Part shown: positions 35,590-48,700 of the stretch, in pieces | Layout: each line of letters opens with the position of its first letter | Numbering within the stretch: the stretch's first letter is position 1 | From: Erythrophleum ivorense | Lineage: Eukaryota > Streptophyta > Magnoliopsida > Fabales > Fabaceae | Length of the DNA: 64,000 bases | Reading direction: 5' to 3' | NCBI GenBank assembly: GCA_026724425.1 | Contig: JAIUCV010000402.1 | Span: forward strand, 248,001-312,000 | Notes under the pieces: generated by a model | Databases searched by the model: none | Told to the model about the DNA's origin: nothing | What the model saw: the letters and a program-made list of their open reading frames with translations, nothing else | Position numbers and translations under genes: made by a program

Positions 35590-35855
35590 TTTCACCCGAT
35601 TCCAGCCCTCCATGTGAAGCACAATCTAGGCCATCCGTGAAGCAAGGCTAAAACGCTGCATTCGCTACGGATGGATTTCAAGAGCAATCTGCAGTAGAAG
35701 CTGATAGCAGTGCACTTCTTGAAGACTCTAATTGCAGCAACCTTCAAGGAAGACGTCGATCTCAGCCAGCTTGAAGGAAGGCCCAATTGCATAAGCTTCA
35801 AAGAAGACCACAAAGCTTCAATAGCCAATCGCAGAAGCTTCAAGGAAGACATCGT
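35590..35855. repeat. Imperfect repeat around the word CTTCAAGGAAGAC
   Basis: CTTCAAGGAAGAC or near-copies occur at about 35742 (CCTTCAAGGAAGACG), 35798 (GCTTCAAAGAAGACC) and 35839 (GCTTCAAGGAAGACA), with a more distant CTTGAAGGAAGGC at 35770 and CTTCTTGAAGACTC at 35716. Spacing is irregular (about 28-56 bp). Function unknown. Confidence 0.5.
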
Positions 35856-36558
35856 GAGTGCAGTTATAAATTCGAGTTATTAATTTATACCCTTCCCTTT
35901 TCTGCTCATGGATCTAGAAATCGAAGGGTATGTTTTAGTTGGATGATGTACAGCGACGGGAATATAAAATTTATTTGGTAGGCAAGGCAATATAAAACAT
36001 AGATAGGTGAAAATAATTAATATAAAAAAATAATTATTTTATTTTTATTTTTTAAAAAATAATTTAATAAATATAATAATATAATAAATATTATATAAAT
36101 TATATAAAAAAATTATACTCGCAATACAATAAATCAAAAGAAACATAAGTGTATGATAATATGAAATTCAAACTAGTGACAGGCTATTGTAATATTTGTA
36201 AATAAATAAAAATAAAATATGAATAATTAAAACTTAAAATAAAGATAATTAAACTAAAATAATAATTTAAAGTAATAAATTTTAAAAAAAAGATTTAAAA
36301 TACAGGCTTGCCAAAAGTCTCAATGATTATATTCGAGAATAGATCTTTTGAAGTAAGTTTTTTTTTTAAGTATCTGAAGTGTCTCACAAATTTAAACTTC
36401 TGTTTATTTAAAAAGAAAAAAAATATTAAAAAAATACAAACAAACAAATTTGAGAGATACTTCAGAGAAATTTCAGGGAAGGATACTTGATCTGCTCTCG
36501 ACTATATTCTTGCATTTGCAGTCAAAGAATCCAAGTTCAACTCCTCTTTAGGCTACAC

Positions 36559-36584
36559 TTATTATTATTATTATTATTATTATT
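36559..36584. repeat. (TTA)n microsatellite
   Basis: About nine TTA units in T-rich DNA. Confidence 0.93.
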
Positions 36585-39500
36585 CCTTTTTCCTTCTTCA
36601 ATTTTTTTTTTTTTGTCATTTTAAAACTGAACGTAGCAACAGAAAACGGAGGGACCACATCATAAATATTTGAAAATTTCCTCCAACCCTTGCTTTATTG
36701 TCAAACTGCTTAGAGGCCCCTTGATATTTCCCTATCAGATCACGTGCCTTTAATTGTTTTGTGTCTCAAAGCTTCTTCCGTTGCACACTTGAAAATTTTC
36801 TCTTCTACAAGTTTAGCATCCGTTTATGAAGATTTTCTCCATCATTTTCATTTCTTTCTATTGAGCTTGACCATATTGTGTTTGTTGAATTGTGTATTGT
36901 GGTGACAAAAGCTACATCGTTCTTTTACGTTCTTGTTGCTTCTTCATCCAATTTATTTCAACTTCTAGTTCATTGAAGCCTTTTAGGACAATTAGTTTTT
37001 TGTTTCAGCTTGCTTCGATTTGTGCTTGTTTTGTTTTAGTTTGACCATGCTAGGTAGGTGGTTTCTGGGGTTATATTCTCCACAATTTGACTTCCAATAA
37101 TTTTAGTTAGTCTCTTTTGTTCATCTTGTCCCTTTCTTTTTTTTCTTTTTTAATGGTGTGAAGCTTATTTTTATTCTTGCAAATAGTTGTTGTTTAGATG
37201 TGGAGTTTCTTCGTGCAACTCTCTCATAGTGGATTAGACCCCCTTGCCTCTCAAGTAGTTCTCTTTGTCCAGCTCTATCCATTGCTATGCTTGAGGTTGG
37301 GTTTCCATTAATGCTTAAGCTCAAGGTATTTTGATGAGATTGCAAGCTTAAATTGTTGCATTTAGATAAGCTAATTTTCCCATAGGTAGGGATCCAATTA
37401 CAAGTGAAATAAACTTTCCTATTTTCAATTTCTCATATCTAGGTTGAAGATGGGAATTTTATTTTGCTACAACTAAATATATTGATAAATTCAATTCAGG
37501 CAAACACTAAGAGTAAGAATTTAAAAGTGGGTAACAACAGAATAAAATACTTCTTCTACTCCTAATATTATTTCATCTTATTTCATATTAACTCTGTTGA
37601 TGAGTTATGTAAGCTTAAAGTTTACTCATTAAATCATATTATAACACTAATTTCATATAATATATTCCATTGATCCGTTTTAACCTTAGTATAACGTAGG
37701 CATAACAATATGGGTGGTGGTAATGTCAATTGGTTTCATAATTGTAACATAAATTTACAAATGCCATCTTACCGAACAATGAAATTCAAGTTTGAGATTT
37801 CTAATTAAGTTTCTTCCCTAAAATTTGTCTAGATAACATAAAATAAATGGTAGGTAATTAAAACAAGTTGAACATTACACTAGCATAATACTAGAGTAGG
37901 AATTTACTTGTAGGAATTAATCAAGCATAATCAAGGTAAACTAGGAGTATGCTAGGAATCAAATAGGTAATAAGGTAGGTTAATTATTAAATTAGGATAC
38001 CTAATTAAGTTTGGAGAAATTAAATTAAAAGAAACTTTAGAAAAGAAACTAATAACCAAACCGAGATAGAGTAGAACTAGAATTTGATACAAGATGAGAA
38101 GTTATTATTGAGTAATTCCTTTGTTTGGTTTAAGGAAGAGAGAATTGAACATTATGTGGGATTCTTGAATTGAAAGAAATGTTATCATTGTTTTAGGAAA
38201 TAATTCAATTATTCTATAGAGATGTGGCTATGGTTCAATAATGGATAAATTGAAAAATATTCCACCAGCACTACAAGTAAATTATAATTCAATTTTTAAC
38301 TTTTTTTTTAATTTTTATTTCCTCTATTTTTTTTAAACTTTGCATGTCTGTGGGATGGATATCTTAGACAATAAATTCCTTGCATGTGTTATTATTATTA
38401 TTCCTTCCAGATTATGATATGTCACATTTGCTTGTGATTTCAATTGGATATGATTGATATTGACTAAACGTGTCACATTAGAAATTCGAAAAGTAATAAG
38501 ATATCTTAACGTGTTTAATGGATTTGTATAAATGTTTTATGGGTACAAAATGTCATATAATTAGTTGAGATTTTATTATGGATTGATTATTTGGAAGATT
38601 TAGTATATGAATTTTACTTAATATATGATATAGCAAATTTACATTAATATATATGAGGTGGGACTATATAGAGCGCTATTTGCTAATAACAATTTTATTA
38701 GCTCTCGATGCATCTTAAATATTGCCACATGGTTTATATAATTAAGAACCAAAATGACATTGAGCTAAATATTCTTTGATGGTTCATGAGTTGAGCACTC
38801 ATGCTTGAATATGAAGTTATTTACCTTCATGATCTAAGTGTCCATATTTGAATATGTGATTATTTATCCCTAGGCTGGGTGCCCAATATTAATATATATT
38901 AGAATTTAGAATTTTATGTAGATCTTTCTAATAAAGTGTTTTGATTAAATTGTTTTTTTGTATAACAATTGTTTTTGTTCAATATTAAACTTTTAAATGT
39001 TTGAACTTAATTTTTAATTATTTGTCACAATTTTCTCCTATTAACTTTATATGTTAGTTAAAATATTATATGGCTATATGCTCATTGTATGTTAATGCTT
39101 TAATAATATAATAAACCAATTTTTCTGTTAATTCAATTATTTTTGAATTTTTATATGTATCAACTAATTCACATCTCTTTCTATTTAAAGATTTATAAAT
39201 TTGAATTTTTATAAAAAATTATTTTATGCCTTTCCATATTTACAATTTTTTTTATTATTATTATTATTATGTCAAAACTTAATTTTTATTTTTAAAAAAT
39301 TGTGCATACTCGTTTATTTAGTTATCATACTTTTTTTTAACTCACCAAGTACTGTAACACATTCAATTAATTATTTTTGTAAATAAAAAAATTGATGTCT
39401 AATACCCCTTCAATATAATTTGAAAGAGTGGTCGGTCAAGAACTAATGGTCAATATTAATATTGTCTTTGTTTGTGTTTGTTTATATTTTAGAATCGGTT

Positions 39501-42373
39501 CTACAGATTATATGTAAAAATCTCCTCCCTGTCAATTTTGTTGTTTGTCAGATAGAAAGTGTAAGCAAAGCTCTCTTTTTATAAAATTTGACTAGTTGGT
39601 TGTTCTAGACAAATTTGGGATGCCTTACTTCTAAGAGGACACTTTGTCATATTCTCTAAAGCAAGTTAACATAGTTTAATTTGATTATAACAATCGTAAA
39701 ATTTTGAAATTTATAGGAATGAATGAAATAATGGAATTATGTTTGATTTGAAATTGTTTTCTATAAAATCATGCATGAAAAATCAATATAAAGATTTGTC
39801 GTGATCCGATTTAGGAATGAGAAATACCGTCTCTGTTTCGGCGTCTGACAGCTATAGTGGAAGTTTCAGAAATATGCTATGTCTTTCTTTAATCAGTTTT
39901 TGTTGCTCCTTGTAGGTACTCAGAAATTGATCAGAATTGGTCTGCAGCTTCTCTCTTTCTATTGACAAAATGTGGTGTTGCAAGTGTTTGATGGTTTAAT
40001 GGGCAAGCTTAGTAGTTGTGGGGCTCTAGTTGCTGAACATAAATCCAACTTGTGTCATTTTGATGTGTTTATTTTTTGGTTGCTGAGAATTGAAAAATAA
40101 TGCATGCATAATAAGTCAGCGTATTTTTTTTATATACATAATCTGCAGATTGTAAAATTAAAAAATTTTAAGTTCTTGAAACTGCCAAGTTTTCTTCTGT
40201 TGGCTGCAGGGAGGACCCCTAAATTTAGAAGCCGACACCGTTGGTGTGGAGCTTGATAACATTGGTGGGGAGCTGTTGGGGTGAAGGTAGTGCAATTTTA
40301 TGGGTTAGAAATTGTGGTTACCTTGCTTAAATATATGTGTAATTAATATTTGGTTGTTTTCTACTAGAATCATCAAGTTCTGTTACGAAGGCAATATAGA
40401 ACTGCAAATGCCTATGATGTGGTTATGGCGTTGATTACCGCTCTTAATACGTTATATAAAGAGAAAGGAATTATAATTAAACTTGTTAAGATATCTACCT
40501 CTACAGCCAAAAATAGATGAAATTTATCAGGCTTCCTAATTAGCTGTATTGTACTTTCCAGAATTATCAAGTTATGTTGCTTGCTCGGCGTCCTGTTTTT
40601 CTTGATGCAAAACAAAACATAGTAACCAACAAGGAAGCTCTAGAGAACAAAATATCAAGATGGCAGCAACCAAGAGGGAGAGAGGCGTCTGCTAAAGTAT
40701 TGAGCACCTTGAAATTGGCACCAAACGCACATCTATGGTGAGCTTACGTTTCTACTTTCGAACATGGGGGAGGAGAATGAAGTGTTTGTTTCTGCGTCTT
40801 CAGGACATAAAAGTCACGTTTTCTAAGAAATAGTTATTTATTGCTTTTACACAAAAATAAAAAAATGAAAGTGAACCAAACACTATAATACCTTCACTGA
40901 AAATATATTTAAACATTTATTTTTTATTTTTTTAATCTATAAAAACTATTTTTTAAATGTTCTCTTAATAAAAAAATTGAAATATTCATTTTAAAATTTT
41001 AATTTATACAAAATATTTTTTGAATACTCTTAATAAAAAAATTTTAAAAGAGGACAAAGAGAAGGACACAATAATTTATTCCTTCCAACAAAGCAAACAT
41101 ATATGAGTTCATTCCCATTCTCATTATTAACATTGTCAAATTCATGAATTTATATAAAGTCATGAAAAGAAAGTAAACTCATAAAAGTTTATATTTATTA
41201 ATAATTACATATAAAATATAATATATAAAAAATTCATTTAAATATAATTTAAATTATGCTAATTTTTAAAAAATTATATTTATCTCTCTAACATACAAAT
41301 TCTAATCAAATTTATCCATAAATGCTATTTTTCTGTCTTCATTGAATTGAGCTAAATTTAAGAATTTTTATTTTTTTTAAATCAATTTGACTCAATTATA
41401 TAATCACTTATAAAACTCAATTCAAAAAACAGCAAATTAATTAAATTTATCTAAATCAAAGACAAGTTAAACCAAATTTATACTAAATCCAATTTTACAA
41501 ACAAGTTGGTACAATTTTCTTAAATAAAAACTTAAATTCGATAAACTTGTCGAGTCAACTCATGAGTTTAACAATAATATTTATTACCATTCTTACCTTC
41601 TCCATCCCAACAAACCAAACATGGCATAAAAGAAGTGACATCGAGGATCCAGGACATACCAACAAATGAATACTGCACAGATAATTGTTCTTTCCTTCTT
41701 TTGGTAAGATAAAACAGTTCAAAATAGTTCAATAGAGTAATACATAAGTTCGAGTATTTATTGTTTCACAAATCAAAATCCAACCGCTACACTTCTCAAG
41801 ACAGCCTATGTATCTGAACTCCGTTTGGAAACAAATGTTACAACCAATTAATAATTAAATACGTAGGAAACTACAAAATGTCAAAATCCCCCTTACAAAA
41901 TCGATGAAATTAAGACGCAAAACCTATCTTTCTTTTTTTTAAGACGCTCAAGACCTATCAATTAAAATTACTAGTCAAACACTGTAATGATGAACACAAG
42001 GCTGGAATAAAAATTTTAGCCTTTAAACATACGGACAAAACAAAGAATGCAGCACTCAAAAGTTTGAGAGACTTCCCTGTACATCACAGCACGTTTCTCC
42101 CATCAACAGAATTTTTCTCAAGGGAAACACCATCAACTGAGATCTTGTAAGCTTGAGGAACTACCTCTAATCATCAAGCTCAAAAGAATTGGATTAAGTA
42201 TTGATGCCCGTGACTGAAAACTTGGACAGAGACTTGTGTAAAACGAATCATCACTCCATTATTGCCGGATAGCGCAATGACCAAAAAAGGCCGATGCATA
42301 TAGAAAACTCACAAGACGTGCAAACTGGGGTTCAGGGGCACTATAAGTCATGAAGTTATCTTGAAAATAACCA

Positions 42374-42723
42374 TTATACTTGATATTTTGAAAGCTTGTC
42401 TTTTACTGGAGGCTCCAAAGCAGACATACACTGGTCCCAGGCTCCATTGCGTAGCATCTACCATAGATCGCATCCCTCACAAGTTAGTTCACATCATCCA
42501 GATATAGATTACACATCTAGCGAAAGAAGTGTTTATTGTGAGAAAAGAGGAGTTAATGACCACCACTGGATCGAAATTAAAAGTTAAGATTAAGGCAAAA
42601 TTGTTGAGGTGAAAATCGAGGGAAGGGGCTTTCAAAAATCCAGAGAGCTATCAAGTGTCTATCCCATTGCATTAACAAGGAGGTTTGATCTTGACCGTTA
42701 ACATAGATAGTAATAGAGACATC

Positions 42724-42754
<31 letters not shown>

Positions 42755-45700
42755 CAGTCATGTTTAATAATTCCTAAACAGATGGCAGAGAAGCGACACG
42801 AACCTGTTTATATCCATGCAAGACCTGGCAGACTTCATTGTGTAAATCTTCACTCCTTATTTCCTATTGACATACATAAACGAATTTTTATTACAAAAAT
42901 CTTAAAGCATCATAATTAGAAGATGATGATGGTGGGATACATACGTGCCAACTTGCAATGGCCTTGCACATATAAACAAGCGAACTTAGACCTCCAGAAG
43001 GATTAGCTCTGACCTGAAAACAAATGGAAAGCTTCAATCACATGAGCAGTCCATATATCACAAGTTTTACTAAGTGAATAGGTGCTTACCATAGCACAGA
43101 GACCTCGAAAAGCATCCTCTTTCTCTATATCATCGCGTATACTGCCGCAAATCATTTAAGAGAAATGAATAAACAGGATTGCTTAAAATGAAACAGAGGA
43201 CATTATTGCTCATTTTCGAAGGAAGTTGTGTTGAGAGATTACTTAAGTGACTAGCCCCAATTCTCTGCTCCTGCGTGAGCTTCAAACATACATACACCCC
43301 CCCCCCAAAAAAAAAGGAAAAAGAAAAGACCATTTGCCAGTTTTCACAAGCAAAGCAACCAGGTTGGACGTTTTAACACAGCAAAGCAAAGTAAATAAAA
43401 ATGGAATGATGGTCAAGCTGATTGACTTGTCCACAAAAGGGAAATATGCGTTCACATTCTAGGTCTTCAAAGCATTAACTCTTAATGTTTTTAAATGAAG
43501 TCTGATGTTGTCACGTGATAAAATACCATTTAGATTCTCATAAAGGTCCAACCTCTGAAGTGAAGTTTATATTAAGATTTTGCTTGGCCATCCATAATGT
43601 ACAAATTTGACAGTTAGAAATTTATCCTGTCCTGCTATTAGTTCTTGCAGTGTATTAAGTTCTACATGAAAGTTGATTCAACAAGACTAACATTCTCTAA
43701 TGTATGCCAAGGTTCAGAGAATTGGAACACAATTTCAACCACATTTTCATCAATTCCCCAATGCCACATCAGTTGACGCATCTAAACTGCTTTGTAGACT
43801 ACCAAATCAAATCTTCTCCATCTTTCATCCCTTGTTATCTCCTATGGGGCAATTAAAACATGAACCAAGTCCATTCAAGACGAAATGAGGACAGAACAAA
43901 AAAATTACAAATTTCTATAAGAATGAGTATGATTTATTCACCAAGTATTTATTTGTTATGTATCATAGACTAGAACAGCATCTTTAAATTCCATAAGATG
44001 AAATTTAATTTTTTTAAAAAAAAAAACCTTCTACCTTGTTCGTGATCATTGGTGCACGTCTTGACAACAGAAATCAAAAAAAAGGAAAAAAAAAATAGTA
44101 ATAGATATGTAGATAGTTAAGCAAAGTAATAAAAAGCCACAATTTAAAAAAGAAAAAAAAGCATAAAAAAAGTCAGTAACTAACATTGACAAAGCCATGC
44201 ACCAAGATTGCATGAAATGCTCCATATGAGGTGACACAAGCTCTGGACATACCCATGCAAGCCTCCCCAGCGTTATTGCACTATTTTCTAGGAGTGACTT
44301 GTTGATCCCCTGATAAACAGCAAGATAATCAGCAATAAAACATGACAAGAATCATAATTGAAGTGTGTGATAAGACAGTAACCTCTGGATGTTGAAGAAC
44401 TGGGACCAAGCATGAAATAACTGTCACAACAATGGGAGAAATCTCTTGATGAACCTGAAATTCAAAATATGGAATTTAACAGTAACAAGTTTATATATAA
44501 CATAATAGTGCTAAAGCATATTTAATTTTTGCAGCTGTACTCTTAATGAAATTTCAATAACAAGAAAAGAAAATAAAAACCATTATAAAACATTAAATTA
44601 TAGTATCATTCCCCATATGCTTAAACCAACAGCTATGGACAAGATATATATACCACAATTTGCCCCCAAATATTATTTTGCTAAACTAAAGGCCTTATAG
44701 AAACCTTTGGAAGAACTACAACCTAAAAGCTAGTTCGTGAGGTTGGATAATAAGAACATCCAAAGCCTTAAATTTGGACAGTGTTCTGTTTCTCTCTGGA
44801 CGCCAGGAGATTCAGATTATAGAGCATGCCTTTCAGATTAGAACATTACACAAACATTCATGAATGCATGAAATTCCATCAAGAAACCAATATATATAGT
44901 TATCAATTATTATTGACATATTTGCAATATTATCTATCAAGAACCTACTCCAAATAATCTTTCTAGTAGTTGGGTCAAAATTACACATGGTACAGTTTAA
45001 AGCATATGTGAACCTACAGTCCAACAGTGCCAACAAAGTTCCAGTTGCCAAACAGTTATATCCAGTTTCAACAGAATGTAGCATTTAGCATTGACATACC
45101 TTAACTGCTAATTCTCCAATAGCCCAACATGCATTGTTTGCTACTGAAACAGCTTCTTTTACCTTTGAAATTTCCTGTACAGCATGCATGTTAAATCAAC
45201 AAAATGGTTGAACAAATGAACCCAACAGCTAAAATTAATATCAGCTACCAACATACCAGCTGCTTGGCTGCAGCCTCAAGAAACTCAGATAAACGAGGGT
45301 GCAAATGAATTGGGCACACCTAGGCAGATTACCAAAGTAAGTTAGAATACCATCAATCAAGATACAGAACAGCCTCTCTTCTGACTTATGAGGTCCACAA
45401 ACTGAGATCTTGTTAGTGGCTACATGGGTCAGTATGTTCCTTGAGTATAAAGTAGGAGTAGTACACATTCAACTTACTCTTGCAAGGTCACCAAGTAAAG
45501 CAAAGGCACTTTGTCGAACATCAGAAGCATCATCCACACAACAATGCAGAAGTAGGTCCCTCAAAGAACATTGTGAGACCTGCAGAACAATAATTACGGT
45601 AATCTCAACTCTCACGCAAGCATGCAATCTTAGTTTTAATTAAATTCATGCAGATATCAAGATGCCAGTAAGCATATGAAAGATCAGAGAAGATGCAAAC

Positions 45701-48700
45701 GTTCAATTGCAAGAATTTATGTGACAGCAAACAAGATTACATGTTAGTAATAAGAAAAAATTTTCAGAAAAATAGCATTTTAAGAGACAGATGGAAATCT
45801 GATAACAGAACTTCATTATCTCATCTTAAAAATAAAATTTTAGAGAAGTACCAAACTCTCTATTCCACTGCCAAGACCCTCTGCCACTCCAGAAAGCAGA
45901 TCAAGAGAGCATACAATGAATTCCTTGTCATACTGAACACCAGCTGCGACGGGATCAACCTGAAATGAAGTATCCAATCAGCTTACTGAAAATGAAATAA
46001 AATCTCAAGTTCAGTCCCTAATGTTATTATATTACTGGTCAGACAATTCATAAAGCAAGCAGCAATACAGAAGGTAAAGGAAAGGAAACTTTTAGCTTCA
46101 AATAGGGATACCAAGAAATAAGTATAAGAAATAAATAAATGATAGTAAACACAAACACAGATAAAACAGACAAACACCAAGGTATCTAAAAAGACATGGC
46201 ATTATCGAGGCTTGAACAATTTCAGGAGTTCATCTACAGATGTAGCCCTGTCACCATTGATGCTTGATGGAATTAATAAAAGATGAACATGCAGCAAAGA
46301 TAATAGCACATTCTTCCAGTAATAAGCTGTTTAAATCACAAATACTAGCTCTAATTTTCTGATAGAATATATACTCATATGAGAACACACACTTGACAAT
46401 AAAATGATGAATGAGAAGCATTTCAGGATCAATACTCTGAACTTCTTCATTTCCAATTACAGCTATGGAACATAATAAGAGATCTATAGGAGGATATCTA
46501 AACCAAGAATATTCACTTTTAACCAAATATATTCCATCAGCACAGAAAATGCTGGTGGAATATCAATTTGATTCCGGTACAAACAAATGTGACATTTGGA
46601 CTTAGTGGAAAAACTGAAGTAAAAAACAAGTAACAGCAAAAACCAACAAAGACAAATGAAATTACAGGCAGTAACAACTAGTAGATAGACAAAAAGTAAA
46701 AATGAGAATTTTTTAAAAGAGACAACCTATGGACTTAATTTAAAAGGATTCAGTAAGTCAAAGTAAAGAACCTTTGCCAATTGTTGGGTTTGGATTATAT
46801 TTATGCATCTTCTGAAAACAGGTTCAGCAAATTGAGCGAATCCAGTACCCAATGCCTGAAAGAAATTCAATGTAATAATTCTATAGCACAAGCAAGAAAT
46901 GTATATGTTGGTACAGATACAGCCCATATAAAGCATCCTGAATAAAATAGACAAGTTCCGATAATTGAGTGTATAAATAACATCTAGAGAATGATAACCC
47001 AACTTCTAACCACAAGTATAAACTTACTTAATTCAAAAGCTTTCTACAAGTTGATAATCTCAATAAGAAAGAATTTTCTGTCAAGCTAAACAGAAACCTT
47101 ATGAATATTTTGGTGGTGCCACAGCTAGAGCATTTTATGACAAAAGAGGCATCCTAAGGATCAATAAATGGAAAAACCTAGGCTTTAGAACTCCCAGTTT
47201 AGACATAGGATACTACTTAATAATATCAATAGCGTCACCAAAGCTCTATAAAATGTGCAGTAACTGTCAAGCAATGAAAGAATTGAATACAATATGCTGA
47301 GTAACTGTTGTTGTCTGCACAGAACTACCACTGCAAAGGAAAATAAGCAGCGCATGTGGCAATTCAATAATTTAATCTTCCACTTTATTACAATCAAATT
47401 ATGCATTGACACATGTGAGAACTGGGAATTTATTGATCACAGAACAACCAAAGGTGGCAAGTCTGTCGGTGTAGCAGTACTAAAACATGTACATGTATGA
47501 TGCAAATAATATCATAATCAATATCACAGGAAAAACAGGAATTTCCCTTTTACCAGAACACTGGAGAGAAACTGAGATGCTTACATGAGCTATAGACGTG
47601 AAGCATTCCAGCAGCGGAAAAAGATCCTTGTCTGAATTTGAAAGTTGCTGCCACTTCTCAATTAATGGTGGCATCAAAATGTCAAGATAAGCAGGCTGCA
47701 ACGAAGGGAGAGATACAGTCAGCATAGAGATGCTTATGCAACAGGAGAAGAGCAATAAAATTTGTTAACAAATGATGGCACTTAGCTTAGGAGAAAAAAG
47801 ATTATTTTTGGTTGGGGAAGGTTTTCTACAGTATATTATTATCAATAATAACATACCTGATTTAGCTCACCTCCAACTGCCTCAGCTAGAGTTCCAATAG
47901 CATCATAAACAATTCTGAGGTTTCTTCTCTAAATTTAGAGCAAAGAAATATAATTAATCATGTTTGAGCATACTTTTGATGGGAAGAAGCATAATACAAT
48001 ACAATAACAATAAAGAGGTAGCCTCCATCTACATATGGTTCATTTTACCTGATATTTCCCAAATGCAGTCATAAGGTGCTTTAATATAATTTCCAAGCGC
48101 GGTGCCAAATCTTCTGCAGCCTCCTGTATAGGTAAACCACATTTCAGATATGTATAAGTTGCAATAAGAAAGGAAATATAGATTCCCTTCTTTGAGGAGT
48201 AATGAACAGAAATTGCAGCCAGAACCTCTTCCAGTGTTGCAAAAGCTGAACAAGCTGCTTCTTGCACACGCTTATTATCATCCAAAATTCTTCGCAAAAG
48301 ACCCATAAGGACATTATCAAATTGCTCATAGCCTTTCTGATGCCCAACACCCTAACATAGACCAAATAATGTCATGTACTTAACTAACAAAAGCTTTCAG
48401 AGCCAGATAAATTTTATACACCAAACTCCTCTATATTTGTTCCAACTATCAGTGATTGAATTTCAATATCGATTGAGAGGTATTAATGAAGAATCTTCAC
48501 CCCAGGTCTTGTGATTTTTCTAATAATCTGGACAGAGATACTGCTACAACTTTCATAATAACAAAAAGGAATGATTGGATATAAGAACATTAGTATTAGG
48601 AAATATATCATATCTGTAAGGACTAGAGACTTTGTAATTAGGTATTTATTAGTAATTACTAATTTGGGAATATTAGCATCTTTTAATAATTTAAAGTTAT

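Larger units (their letters stand above)
34939..42373. other. Gene-poor AT-rich region between PP2A B' and transportin
   Basis: About 7.4 kb without a supported gene. It contains an AT microsatellite, an imperfect tandem repeat (35590-35855), a TTA microsatellite (36559-36584) and AT-rich repeat debris. Short coding-like stretches near 40210-40290, 40368-40440 and 40560-40738 each have an AG before and a plausible ORF, but they match no family I know. The last few hundred bases are probably transportin 3'UTR. Confidence 0.5.

Noticed and set aside
36500..36545. tRNA-like stretch (AGTTCAACTCC)
   Set aside because: No cloverleaf arms pair and the A and B boxes are absent.
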